Assembly (NCBI RefSeq): GCF_015706575.1
Contig: NW_024037059.1
Coordinates: forward strand, 30,824,129 to 30,888,128
Direction of reading: 5' to 3'
From: Patiria miniata
Taxonomy: Eukaryota; Echinodermata; Asteroidea; Valvatida; Asterinidae
Length of the DNA: 64,000 nucleotides
Numbering within the stretch: position 1 is the stretch's first letter; each line of letters opens with the position of its first letter. Both the position numbers and the translations under genes were made by a program. This document shows, in pieces, positions 23,806 to 37,000 of this stretch. The notes beneath the pieces were generated by a model. The model saw only the letters and a program-made list of their open reading frames with translations. It ran no database searches and was not told the origin of the DNA.

Positions 23806-24830
23806 AAAACAAAAACAAAATTGTGCATGAACTTGAGGAACATCAACAGACTTGGAAAACTGCATGAGGAAAATCAGCATGCGGGCAGCAGACCGACGAT
23901 ACACGAAGAATATTTTGATGTATTGGCTTCGTGTATTTACTAACGAGGGCGCTCTTTGGCATCCCTGTGAGAGCATTGGTGACTTCGGTGGGCATGGGTA
24001 GGCAACCCCAGACCATATTCTTGATAGAGACGTTTTTGTAGAGTTGGACTCTATGCCCAGGTTATCCTGAACAACGAACTGATTTGGACACATTTTTATG
24101 GAGTTATATTTGTCCTAGTAATTTCATCAGGGGTAGGACATCAAACTTCTAAGGTGAAAGGAGTATGACCTCAAACTTGTAAGGTGAAAAGACCCTATCT
24201 ACATGTATTTACGTCCCGCCAATACGCACGCGAGCAGACACGTTCCAGCCGTGCGCGTCATATCACGTGGCATGTCAGAGTTTTCTGCCACGTGAGACAT
24301 TAAGCACCACTGTGATTGGTCAAAACCTCATGGGCAATTTGTAGACGTTGGGGAATAGTCAGGTCAGGGAACCAGACTACTGGCTTGCACCCATTCACGG
24401 ATGTGTAACTGATTGCAAAGAAAATGTGGACTAACTAAATTTGGTAAAATGGGAGCAGCATTTGAAAAAAGGTCAATTCTTGTTTCCAACAATGGTTGGC
24501 TGACCATCGTTGGAAATAGATAAAAGACTTCAACTTTTCTTTAAAAAATGAAAGCACACCAGATGCCATGATTTCACAGGATGCTTGAGACTATTATTCA
24601 CCTGCAGTCCAGTAAGGCATTTTATAATAATTTGGTAGTTTTGTTTCATGTTTGCAAATGTTGTATCCATTGTATTACCTTCAATGGATCGGTCTGTTCT
24701 TGACTTCATCTTTGTAGTACATGGGAAATCTGATGAATTATGACAACAAATCAGGGTGAAAGAAATTGATTTGAAGCTCTTTTGGTAGGAGTTGTAAGGA
24801 CAGGCGTTATTCCATACGTAAGGTCACAGA

Positions 24831-24836
24831 AATAAA
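24831..24836 (+). terminator. Candidate CCDC25 polyadenylation signal
   Basis: AATAAA about 1.03 kb after the CCDC25 stop; assigned by position only. Confidence 0.4.
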
Positions 24837-25280
24837 GCCGACAGTATCATGAAAGGTATGGAGTGCACTTGTTGGCAATCATTTATTACCGTGGGAAAGT
24901 TTCCTGTTGCTCATGCATACATGTAGATAATCTGTGTAATGTGTTTTGCATGTCCATTGCACACCCACTTATTTGACGCACAATAATTACAAAATCGTGT
25001 TTGCTAAGAAAAAAATGCTACCGAATGATATAAACTTAGGTTGTGCACTGGAGTTGACATAAGGATATCATTGTGTCCCAGTAAGTCTGATTGGTCATTT
25101 TGAATACAACTAGTGAACGGTCACTTTCCCAAAATGGACAGCTGATCTACACAATGCCGCAGCAAAAGTAATATTTCCTCGTTTTTTGTTGTTGTCACTA
25201 TGCCTCAGTCTGTCTCATTTTCAAGTCAACACAATTTTTCGATGAAACTAAACTACACAGATGTTTATACCTGACGAGAG

Positions 25281-25751
25281 TAGGCTTGGGCGGTATGAGA
25301 TTTTTGGAGTCTACGGTATATCACAAAAATACAGTGGTATTCGGTATTACCGGGTACTTTTGTGGGCAGACTACTATGTCATCAAATTAAATATAGATAT
25401 GTGGTAATAGGGAAACCACACACAGGCGCCAACAGCAGAACTTAACTGTCCCTGCAGTATAACTAGTAAGCAACAGTATGGGTTTCTGTCAAACCCCACA
25501 ATGTTTGTCTCATCTAGCCATGTTGACCACAAAGCATTTACACAATAATATTGTACAGATCTAGCCAAATGGTTGTTTTTCTTTTAAAGGGATTTTGTAC
25601 ACACCTGGCCACATTTTAGAGAGAATACAGCAGTATTGAAATTCCATACCAAGTTTTTCGGTATTTCGATATAACATCACCATGTGGTATTGTTTGGTAT
25701 AACAAAAATATTGTCACTCAATATGGGTTTACCGAAATATCATCCAAGCTT
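25281..25751. mobile_element. hAT-like TIR element
   Basis: Ends GCTTGGGCGGTAT and ATCATCCAAGC are imperfect inverted copies; the inner text repeats GGTATTCGGTATT-like words. The CTGGGCGGTAT start is typical of animal hAT MITEs. No transposase. Confidence 0.5.
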
Positions 25752-26393
25752 TGACCAGAGCCGTGAAACCCCTTTTAAAGGTTACAAACTTCGTTCGAAA
25801 GAAGCAAAAATGTATCCCAAAGACTGCACGACAGAAAAATAATCACAAACTCAGTTGTTCTTGTTCAAACAGCACATTTGTTAAATGCAATTGATCAGAG
25901 ATACTTACCATCAAATAAGCCAAAAAGGTCACAAAACTGTGATGAACCTGATTAGGTGAAAAAAAGTCTAGTGTACTGAAGAATTTCACTAACTACGTGC
26001 AACTGCAGCATCATTTTCATTTTTTTTTATAAAAAAGTTGGTTAATTGACGAGTCGTTTCTATCATTTTTTAACCCTGACAATCCCCATCCAGTCAAACT
26101 CCAACACTAGGGTTTGTTGGAATCTGTTGGAGCGAGTACTGCACTGGTAAACTGATTATGCTTTACATGGAGTCGGGCATACCACAGAATCCAACAGTTT
26201 GGGTGTTGAGTTACCATATGGTGTTGGATTTTGCTAGAACGAAGAAGGTTCCTAGTAAATCACTCAAAGGTTTAGGGTTTAATTCTATTTTTTATTCCTG
26301 GTTGACAAGGTCTATCTCATTATGTATTTGTTGCTACGAAGCGCTATGGACATAGCTTTTTATACAAGATTGTTAAGCATAAATGTGATGCGA

Positions 26394-26619
26394 TCAAGCT
26401 ACACAAGTCGTTTGTCGACCCTGGTCAAAAACAATTTTATTACAGATTGCAAAAGAAGCATTACTGCTGTGAAAAACCGCATGCTGATACCATATTTAGT
26501 TAAAAAATTATGGAAGTCGGAACACCAAGAGATGTGATGAAGTGATGTGATGAAGTGGCCCTATTTTGGCCTGTATACAAATTCCCGACAAACGACTCAT
26601 TTAGCTTGATCGCATCACA
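26394..26619. mobile_element. Small TIR element, copy 1
   Basis: Ends TGTGATGCGATCAAGCTA and AGCTTGATCGCATCACA, each next to an inner inverted AGTCGTTTGTCG / CGACAAACGACT. A second copy is at 44221-44464. Confidence 0.75.
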
Positions 26620-28064
26620 AATGATGAAAATCGTCACACTAAGACAACTCCAAGCCAGAAAAGAAGATGAAAAATTCAGTACATTGTACTGCATGATCAA
26701 ACTCATCTTGATACAAAGGCTTCTATGGGTCTTAACCTGATAGATATGAATACAATTTACTCGTTCAGCAATGTCCACAAAATACTGGGGCACATTCAGT
26801 GCTTGTCAAAATGCTCTGAAAACTTTACATCAGTGCCAACGAGAGATTTTGGTGGGTGATAAAAGCTACATGATTAAGAATTGTTTTGAAAATAATTATG
26901 TGCTTAGACTGCAAGCTCATATATTCTTGATTTTTGTTCTTTTAGTGTAACCATTACAAATACTCATTCACAATTTCTATTTTTGAAATGGTACAGACTT
27001 TTCATAACACGTACTAAGAGAAAAATACACTAATAAAATAGAGACGAAATTCTAATGGTATGACCACAACGTATCGAAAGGACATGTTCATAACATATTG
27101 TTCAATTTTTGAATTGGATAAAAGCAAACACTGATAAAAGTGTGCCAGTAGTTCAGCTGTGTGAATTCTTCTTTTTTTGGGTGAATGTTGACAAGAGACA
27201 ATCTACAGAAATACATAGATTCTTAAACATGACTAAGATCCAAAACCATAGAGGGCGCTACATATTGGTACACTTCAGAAGGGACCGTTCTTATGCAGTG
27301 TTTTTGTTGCTTGTAAGACGGTCATACTGCAAAAAGAAATGTGGGGCAACGCCAAACTTTGAAGGGCGGTAGACTTTTTTTCTTTTTTAAGGGGAACCTA
27401 AATCTGTCAGTCTTGTTTACCTTTAAAAATTGTTTTTGTTCTATCATCTTTAAAAACCTATTTGCATCCAATTTTTGAAGTGGACTCCCGGTATTCACCG
27501 TGTAAAACATCAATGGGATTTTAAATGCTATTTTCTCAAAAATATAAGATTTACATTTCTCTTTTTTTAAATTCAATTCAATTTAATTTCAATTCAAGAT
27601 GGCAGTCTATATTTCCGTAACTGAACTCAGTACCTCAAAATGATATATCATTAGAAGAGCTGTTCTGCAGAATCTAGAAATGAAAATATCTTCATTCTTA
27701 AAAAGTCAGACTTTAGGATATTGTATTGATGGATCACATGTGTTGTGAACATATGTACATGTGTACAAAAAACCCACACAAAAACACGCTACCTGCAACC
27801 CTTCTGTTTTTTTGGCAGCATTACCAGAAACACAACATTTTCTTTTTCAGTCCTTGCAAAATCTTAGTGTGCCAGAAAGTGCGGTAGCGCCCTCTATCGT
27901 TTTCAAAATCTGAATCTAGTGGACTCGGCTCACAACCGTGTTTCTAGCAGGGTGTTCCTGCTACATTGAGTACACTATCTACTAATACACTAAACCTAAA
28001 TTGTCACTATTCAAAATTCATGAGACTCCAAGGAGAGGGTGTGTGACTGACTGCAGCCGACATG

Positions 28065-31000
28065 TTAACCGATGCTCACCAGCTCAACGTCGAAGATCAG
28101 CGTCGAATTAGGTGGAATAGTACACAGAAGTTAAGGAGTTAATTCGGGGTAGAATTTTTTGATAGTGCCTGTGAAAAAAAATTCCATGGGCAGGGCTTAA
28201 TGGATGGGCGGGGCTTGATGGATGGGGCGGAGCTTGATGGATGGGATGGGACTCAATGGATGGGGCAGGGCTTAACGGATAGGGCAGGACTTGATGGATG
28301 GCAGGGCTTATGGATGGGGCGGGATTTAATGGATGGGGCGGGATTTAATGGATGGGGCGGGACTTAATGGATGGGGCGGGACCTAATGGATGGGTGGGGC
28401 TTAATGGATGAGCAGGGCTTAATGGACGGGGCAAGGCTCAATGGATGGGGAGCTTAATGGATGGGCGGGGCTTAACTGATGGGGCGGGGCTTAATGGATC
28501 GGTCTGTTAGCAGTGAAGTGTGCCACCACCAAGTCACTGCAGTAAGGTAAATTTTTTTTGTTGGCAAACAAGTTCAATTAACTGCACACAAACTGTAACA
28601 CGAAAGCTGCACAACTAGAGAACAAGAAATGATATCAATGAAGCACGGGGTCTGGATTATCACTGTGCCTATAAAGGCCTATGAAAAATTCGGCGACTAT
28701 GAAAATTTGAGGGCCTAAGAAAATACATAAACTTGTTCTGTAGTTGTGGGACCACACACCTGTTGAGCGATAGTTATTATGGGGACCAAAACAACACTAT
28801 GGGGACAGCAAAAAGTCCCCATAACTCGGTCCTAATTTCCCCAGCAATAGAAAACTTCCCCGTAACGCGTTGCAGGCCAGGGTACCAGTATGCCATAAAA
28901 CACACATACCCACACACACATCAACGCAGACTCTAGAACAGTTTTAGCGTCTCTGTCCGAGTTTTCGATTTCGGGAAAACTTCAAACTAGCTAGTACATT
29001 GCTGACCACGAACCTCAATATGTGTAATACAGTGTAATAACTGGTAGAGAACCCAATACATGTAATACACTGCAATAACTGGTAGCAAACCCAATATATG
29101 TACATTGTCCACGTAATACATTGTACAGACTTTTAGAGCTACCAGTTTGGCCTGGCTTGCTTATTACAACTTAGCATGTAGCTTAGCATCAACGTGAAAT
29201 GTGTGGCTCCAGTGCTTACCAGAGCAGTAAAATTGGTGCCGGTGCCTAGGGCAGAGCAGGGCCTATTGAACACTGGTGCCTAGGGCCTACAGAACACTCA
29301 ATCCGGCCCTGTATAGCACAACAAGCACACCGGGACAATGTAATATCACAACAATTCACTATTTCTTTTGTGAGTATGAGTGGTTCTGAAGAACCATACA
29401 TACTCACAACAGAGATTTATTCACATGGTGTCACCGCAAACTTATCTTGACTTAGTATCTTTCCACCATGCCAACCTTCAAATCTTAAATCACTATTTAA
29501 ATGTCAAACACCAAATCAGGACAAACGTGATAAGGCCGGGAAACATACCACACAGTCTGAACTGAAGCCATTTTCTACAGCTCATTATCTTTTGGCTCCT
29601 AAAAATGAGTCTGAAAGTTTGACCCAACAAATGTACACAAAAACACTGCAAGTAAAACTTGCGCCATCCCCCTGGCAAATTTCTGTCCATGTAACGTACG
29701 TAGCAGGGTGTGGATAAAGATTTTGTCAAATTTACCTGGAAAGTCTTAAATTCTTAAAAAGCACCATCCTCAACAAAAGGGGATGGGAATGTACAAGTGG
29801 AAAATAGGACAAACAACTTAATATTATCATCCTGCTTCATTTCACAATCCCATGTCACACTTTTGTACCCCTTCAGTGTGGAAAGGCCCACATACAGTCA
29901 TTAGTAATACTGAGCTGCGCTCCCAAGAGACCTCGTAAATATCCATATTGGAAAGGTTTTTTTTACGTCCTTCTCTCCATAGATCACCTTTCAAGTGTGG
30001 TTGAGATTGATGACTAAACTTACAGTGAACTGGAACACACACACACGGACACACGGAAGGAATACGCGATTGCAATATATCACCCTGTCTGGCTTGAAAG
30101 TCAGGGGGATAAAAAGTCATTAACCAAACATACTTTTGTAGTACAAATTGATTTCTTTGCCCCACTTGCATTGTAGTCGAGTATAACCACACGGATTCCA
30201 GCGGATCCTTCTCCATAACCAACATCTAATATATGTGAGCAATGCAAATTATATTCGACCCCGCACGCCAGCCAATTGGAGTCGACTTTAGAAGCTGTGA
30301 CGTCATTTCGATCAAAAATGTGGACTAAGCTGTTGATTGGTCAATTTGACTGACATTTTATGTAACACAAGAGGTTATGAAAGAACCGACAGAAGGCGCC
30401 CTGAATGGTCAGAATTTAGAGGTCAAGATGCAGTCTTATTTTGCAAACTTAATCACCGAATTTGCTCGCATATAATTAGGCCAATTGTCCTTAATGGCAG
30501 CTGAATTCAGAAAGACGAAGTTACAACGTGGTCGAGCCGAAGGCATGTAAAGGCCCCTTAGGCAGTCGCCATATGGCTCATGTCTGACCACAGAGCACAG
30601 GAAACTGGAGTACCCAGAGAAAAACCCTCGTAGCACAGGAGAGAATAAATGAACTATCACGCATGACCCGAGCCCTGAATCAAACCCGGGCCACAATAGC
30701 TTTGCGCCACGCATGCCACCCAAAATCTAATAAAGTCTGATGAGAGTGAAAAGGATATACTCCAGGGTGACCGGCAGCACCGTAGGCATAGTCTGGTGAA
30801 CAGGTCAACTTGGCTCGCTGTCCAACACTCATCTGTTAGTATACAAAAAGAAAAAAAGAAAGACCTCAAATTCAGCCGGCCAACACTCGCGACTTATCAA
30901 GATTAAAACTCTCATGCTCAACTTCGGGTTAACCCTAACACCTCCTTAACCCTAGACGGCATGAATCCTTCAAAATCCTCTTTGCCAAAGTGGAGGAATT

Positions 31001-34000
31001 TGGAGGATTGAGGTTAAATGGCAAAAGTGCGTTGCTGATTTCATAGGATGCACTTTGTCAAGGTCTTGGGCTGGACCTTGTCATGCTTGTGTTGTTTTTG
31101 CTCAGCCATGCATAAATATTGGCCTGGATAATGCTTGAAATCCTCCATACTGCTCCAGGATGTCACTGGCCAAGCCTCAACATATTGACGGTCACTGCCG
31201 CAGGATTTTACAGGATTCAGGCAGTGGTCATCCCTCCAAGAATCACATTCAAGAAATAATGGAGGAATTTGCAGGATTGAGGCTATGCTGTTTTTCTATG
31301 AGGCCAATTGGAGGATTTTGCAGGATTGAGGCTACATCCTAGCAAAAAGGCCTATTGAAGCTGAATGGCACCAAAGTGTCGGTCGATTTTGGAGGATGCA
31401 TTGGGTCAAGTTCATAGGCTGCACCCAGCATTGTTTGTGTTTAGTCATGCAGAACTGAGCCCTGCATTGTACTCGATATCATCCGCACTGCTTCTGAATG
31501 TCATCGGCACTGCCTCAATCCATTACAGTGATTTGTTGGAGAATTTTGAAGGATTGAAACAATGGTTACACCTCCACTGGACAGATTCAAGAAATAACAG
31601 ATGATTTTGGAGGATTGAGCCTGTGTCAAATTTTCACAGGGTAGCAATTGGAGGGTTTGAACCTGCAGTGTGCATTTTGTCAATTGACAAAATGGGGAAC
31701 TGCCTACATAGAGCTGGATAGCTCAGTTGGTAGACCACCCAAACAGCATTTAAGACATGGCAGGTTCAACCCTGCTCCAGTCAATTTCTTTGTTCAACTT
31801 TAAACTTTGTTTCAAAATGACAGCATACCGGGTGCTACAGTTTCATAGGATACTTTTGACTACTACATGTAGTAACTCTAACGAAGACAGCTATTGCATA
31901 ATGCATGTAATTTGACAACTTAATTTTAAGAGTTCTGCAAATGTTGTTCAAATGTTGTTTGAATTCGGACTATTTCACAATGCGCCACCAAGAGTTTGCC
32001 ATGGAGTGTCCATTTTTTAAGTTTATGGTCGACAAAACATGGCCCACTTGAATGAGTGTCAGTAGACAACTTGAGCTAATAATAGATTGGGGCATAGCGT
32101 TCTGCCGCCTTACAAAAAACATATTGATAGGAAAAAAAAGGAAATGGCAAACAGATACTCAAATCATATCTTACAAAATTACTGACTGGAAAAACTAACA
32201 ATTTCAAATGTCCCGCGCTACAAATTCGTCGACCATCCCCCACAATGCACTGGGAAAAGAAAACTCTCTGTGGCAAACTCTTGGTGGCGCACTGCATTGT
32301 GAATCGCCTGAATTGGGCATCACAGTTTCACTAAATGTTTAGCCAATCAATTTTGGTTATAATAAGGGAATAAATGTGTGCTCCGTCGGTTTTTATCACT
32401 CTGTTTAACCCTAACCCTGCCAGACGCAGCACAGTGCATCAGGTGGAAAAGAACTGGTGCACTTTGATGCGTTCAGCTACCAACACCAGTGCATGAATGG
32501 CCAGCTCTGAAACCATGAGAGCTAAGTCCCATGAAACAATGCCACAGTTGTATCCTGCTGCGTGCGGTGACCACCGACTCTGAGGCAGTGTGGCCTTGAG
32601 ACTTTTCCCCTGATGGATCTTGCTACATGTACACTGGGCAGGCTTGTCACTTAGTCAAGTGTTGCATGTTGCTACTGTAACGAAATGTATTCGGCGCTCC
32701 ATACTTTTTATATGTTTCGTTTGCCCGCCATAGCTTTTGCGCTATTTTTAGAATGGGGTATATAAGGCAGCGTTCGCGCGCATTCTGGCCAGACTGTTTT
32801 GGCGCGCCGTAGAGTGGCAGACTAAGAAAAGCATCGTGGAGACAGACAGAGTGTTGTGTCGGGGAGTGACCGCAAATCTTACCGTGAGTGTTGAGCTGCT
32901 GTATTGTTAATGTTACACACTCCTTTTCTTTTATAAGTAGTGGTGCAATTGTGGAATTGATCCTTGGATTTACTTGATTAAGTGAAGCTTAATACTCGTT
33001 CGATTGAAGACAGCATATTTGGGTTTATTATTGTCACCTCTGTGCAGGAATTCTCCATTTGCATTCGTAGACATACTTGACAGATCTTTGTGAAGCACTT
33101 TTATTGTTGACTATCGATAAGAACATCTCTTTCCCTTAAGGAAATCCTTTCCCTTAAGGAAACCATTTCCCTTTAAGAAACTCATTTTCCCTTACGGAAA
33201 CCCTTTCCCTAAAGTAAATCCATTCCCTTAAGAAACCTCCTTTCCCTTACGGAAACCCCTTCCCTTAAGTAAACCCTTTCCCTTGGGAGCCCATTTCCTA
33301 ACGTATCGGGATCGACAACTGCCTCGCGGGAGACGAAGGGTCGAGCTCATCAGGAGGATCGGCATCTGCCTTCGGGAGACCTCGGAGGGTCGTCTGGAGC
33401 CTAGGAAACCCCCTTCCTTGACAAACTCCCTTTCCCTTAAGGAAATCCATTCCCTTAAGAAACCCCCTTTCCCTTACGGAAACCCCTTCCCTTAAGTAAA
33501 CCCTTTCCCTTGGGAGCCCATTTCCTAACGTATCGGGATCGACAACTGCCTCGCGGGAGACGAAGGGTCGAGCTCATCAGGAGGATCGGCATCTGCCTTC
33601 GGGAGACCTCGGAGGGTCGTCTGGAGCCTAGGAAACCCCCTTCCTTGAGAAACTCCCTTTCCCTTAAGGAAATCCCTTCCCTTAAGAAGCCCCTTCCCTT
33701 AAAGAACTTCCTTTCCCTTAAGGAAACCCCCTTTCTTGAGGAACCCATTTCTAAGGTATCCGGAATGACAACTGCCTCGCGGGAGACGAAGGGTCGAGCT
33801 CATCAGGAGGATCGGCATCTGCCTTCGGGAGACCTCGGAGGGTCGTCTGGAACCTAGGAAACCCCCTTCCTTGAGAAACTCCCTTTCCCTTTAGGAAATC
33901 CTTTCCCTTAAGGAAACCCTTCCCCTTAAGGAAACCCTTCCCCTTAAGGAAACCCTTCCCCTTAAGGAAACCCCCATCTTTTTAAGAACTTGCCTTTTGT

Positions 34001-37000
34001 TGAGGCATTTTTAGTAAAGCAACTGCAGTTGTTGCATGGCTGAATAAAGAGACTTCTTTAAGCTTTAGCTTGTGTGTCTGGGTCCCACTTATTGTCTGGT
34101 TGGGTAGATTTATCGTTCGAACAAGATAAGGGAAAATTAGTTACGTGCGGCGACAGACAGTCTCCAAACGGATTATCGCCCTAGGACCATCTGGACTGCC
34201 GCTCGTCTGGAGGGTTCTCGAGACCGTCACTTCTCGAGAAAATCGAGATCCGCCACATTGGTGTCAGAAGTGGGATAAGGCGTAACAAATTATTCTCATT
34301 GGTTTCATTTAACCAACCCAACGATAGATTTACTTACACACATACGGGAGACTGGACTTAAAATATGGATGCTAAGGACGTTGGGCTATTGGAGGAGGAA
34401 ATAGCTGTTCTTCGAATCGAGGCAGACAGAGGGGAGACCATGTTGAGGGACGCACTTGAGGACAAGAGGATTCTCGAAGAGGAGCTCATCAGCATGCGAT
34501 CTTTACTAGAGGAAAGAGGAAGAAAACAGAGTCCCGGAGGGATGACAGGGATGGACACCCCAGAGTTGTTTTTCGATACACCCAGCCCTGCAGTCTCCAG
34601 CACCTTCAGGACAACTCCTAGGACGGGATTACGGACTCCTGCCAACACAGTTGTGTCGACAACAGGAAAGGAGAAAGAGGTTGCAGCCAAAACAGTTCAA
34701 CCAGCAAAGGAGAAGGATGAGGGCAAGTCGCCACCCCTGGATAAGGAAACAGAAGCACCAAAGGAAGGCGTGCTTAAGAAACCCAACATCTGCCCTGATA
34801 GGTTTACTGGAAAGGTCCCATGGAAGGACTATAAGGAGCATTTCAAGGCATGTCGTAAAGCCAATGGCTGGGACGACAAACAGGCAGCTGTATTCCTGGC
34901 AGCGAGTCTTCAGGGTCCTGCCCTGAAGGTACTCGGGTGCCAATCAGGAGGTAAGGAGCCCTCACTCAAGGAGCTCTTTAGTCGACTAGACCAGAGGTTT
35001 GGACCGGGCCAACAGGCTGATTTTCACCTAATGGAATTGCGCCATCGTAGGCAAGGGGAAAAAGAAAGTCTTCAGGAAGTTGGGCAGAGCATAAGGGAAT
35101 TGGCAGCACTGGCATACCCAGAATTTTCGGATGAAAGCAAGGAGCGTCTTGCCAAAGGACACTTCATGGACGCGATCACCGACCGAGCTATCAGAGAAGG
35201 GATATTCAGGTCGATGCCTGATACGCTAGACAATTCGATCAAAGCCGCCTTGTCGACTGAGAGCTTCCTAAGGACAGAAGAAAGAAGGGCCGGAGACAAA
35301 GCAAGGAAGTACGCCAGTAAGGTCCTTAAGAAAGCCGAGATAAATTACTGCGTAACAAGGCGGGAACTGCTCGCGGTGGTCACTTTTGTGAAGTATTTCC
35401 GGCCATATATTTATGGACGACGGATAACCATTAGGACGGACCATGGCGCACTAAGGTGGCTGACAAATTTCCGGGACCCCTCGGGTCAGGTCGCGAGGTG
35501 GTTGCAGGTTTTAGGAGAATACGACTTTGAAATTGTGCACCGTGCGGGAAGATCCCATCAGAACGCAGACAGCTTGTCTCGGAGGCCGTGCTCACAATGT
35601 GGCAGAGAAAATCATACGGAGGACCAGGATCCAGAGGATCCATCCAAGGAAACCAAGGGACGCGAAGCATATTCGTGTGCAGTCGGCTTAGTACCGAAGA
35701 CAACGTGGAAGGACTGGAGGGCTGCTCAGCTCAAGGACGAGTCGATGCGTTGGATCATGATGTACAAGGAGGAAGGAGAACCACGCCCAGAGTGGGAAGC
35801 AGTATCAGCAGAATCCGGGATAAGAAAGGCGTATTGGTTTCAATGGGATCAATTCGAAATGCAAGAAGGAGTTCTTGTGCGGCGCTGGGAATCAGACAGT
35901 GGACGTGAAGTGCGATGGCAGACGGTTGTACCACCTGAGTTACGCATGGAAATCCTGCAGGAGCTTCACTCAGGGATAACTAGTGGACACCTTGGCTGTA
36001 AGAGGACAATGGCAAAGGTGCGGGTGAAATTCTTTTGGCCGGGACTGGCAGCAGATACCAGATCGTTTATCAGACAGTGTGATCTTTGTGCGCGCAGGAA
36101 GTCTCCGAGTAAGAAGAGAAGGGCACCCTTGCAACAACATCTGGTGGGAACACCTATGGAACGTGTGGCTATGGACATTGTTGGACCGTTTCCCGTAACA
36201 CAGAACGGCAACCGCTACATCCTTGTCACAGGAGACTACTTTACTAAGTGGTTTGAAGCATATGCCCTGCCCAACGAGCAGGCGGAAACTGTCGCTTCAA
36301 GGTTCGTGGAAGAATTCGTATGTAGGTTCGGGGTCCCCCAAACCCTGCATACCGACCAGGGAAGGAATTTCGAATCTAGGCTGATCGCTAAGGTGTGTGA
36401 GATCTTGGGGATTGATAAAACTCGGACGACACCATATAACCCGAAGAGTGACGGATTAGTAGAACGGTTCAACCGTACATTGGTCAATATAGTTGCCACA
36501 CACATGAAGGCAATTGGTGACTCAAGGGATTGGGACCGGGGACTGCCTTTTGCCACCATGGCTTACAGGACTACCCCGCAGGAATCGACAGGAGAAAGCC
36601 CAAACATGATGATGTTTGGCCGCGAGGTACATTTGCCGATAGATCTCACTACGGAACAACCTCCACTCAATGGGGAGGCGAGTGATGGAGCGTACCTAGA
36701 CTATCCGATGGAAATGAGGCAGAGGATCCAAGCGTCACATGACAGAGCTCGAGAACAGCTTGGAAAAAGCGCTAGAAGACAGAAACTGAATTACAACAAG
36801 AGGACGTGCAAGGAGGTGTACTTGCCAGGCCAGTTTGCCTGGAAGTATAACCCTGCAAAGAAGAAGGGAATCTCGCCCAAACTACAATGTCGGTGGGAAG
36901 GCCCATATCTGATTCAAGACAAACTTTCAGATGTAACGTTCCGGATTCAAAAGCGGCCTGGAGGAAAAACTGAAGTCATCCACTGTGACAGACTGAAACC

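Larger units (their letters stand above)
24850..28064. other. Convergent intergenic region CCDC25 / FKBP1A
   Basis: No exon seen. It holds a hAT-like TIR element (25281-25751) and a small TIR element (26394-26619). The FKBP1A 3' UTR must start at its right edge; a minus-strand ATTAAA near 27575 could be its signal. Confidence 0.5.
28120..30758 (-). other. U12-type AT-AC intron of FKBP1A
   Basis: The exon ends ...CCTGGAGT and the intron starts ATATCCTTTT (plus-strand 30758-30749), a perfect U12 5' splice site. It ends ...CTCCTTAACTTCTGTGTAC, with a consensus U12 branch site TCCTTAAC (28137-28130) about 11 nt before the AC. Joining GT to T restores Val, giving HPGVIPPN in frame. No GT-AG alternative works: there is no AG in the last 20 nt. 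The intron holds a minisatellite (28183-28500) and a SINE (30535-30722). Confidence 0.93.
32676..34257 (+). repeat. 5' LTR (1582 bp)
   Basis: TG...CA ends, TATA box at 32759-32766 and AATAAA at 34043-34048, so R would be unusually long (about 1.2 kb). From about 33133 to 33980 it is packed with TTTCCCTTAAGGAAA-like words. Three copies of a 227-bp unit run 33285-33870, each with TATCGGGATCGACAACTGC or a variant. ORFs across the units are by-products, open in both directions. Confidence 0.95.

Noticed and set aside
29842..30225. 127-aa minus-strand ORF inside the FKBP1A intron
   Set aside because: No domain, no splice sites that fit the gene; FKBP1A is complete without it.
30759..30785. Reading FKBP1A exon 4 on past the donor ([14 protein letters not shown] resembles GIIPPHATLVFDV)
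   Set aside because: The AT-AC intron with exact U12 signals restores the family sequence much better and gives the full 108-aa length.
33283..33857. Arg/Leu-rich ORFs repeated in both LTRs
   Set aside because: They follow the 227-bp LTR units, are open on both strands and have no start context or domain; LTR by-products.
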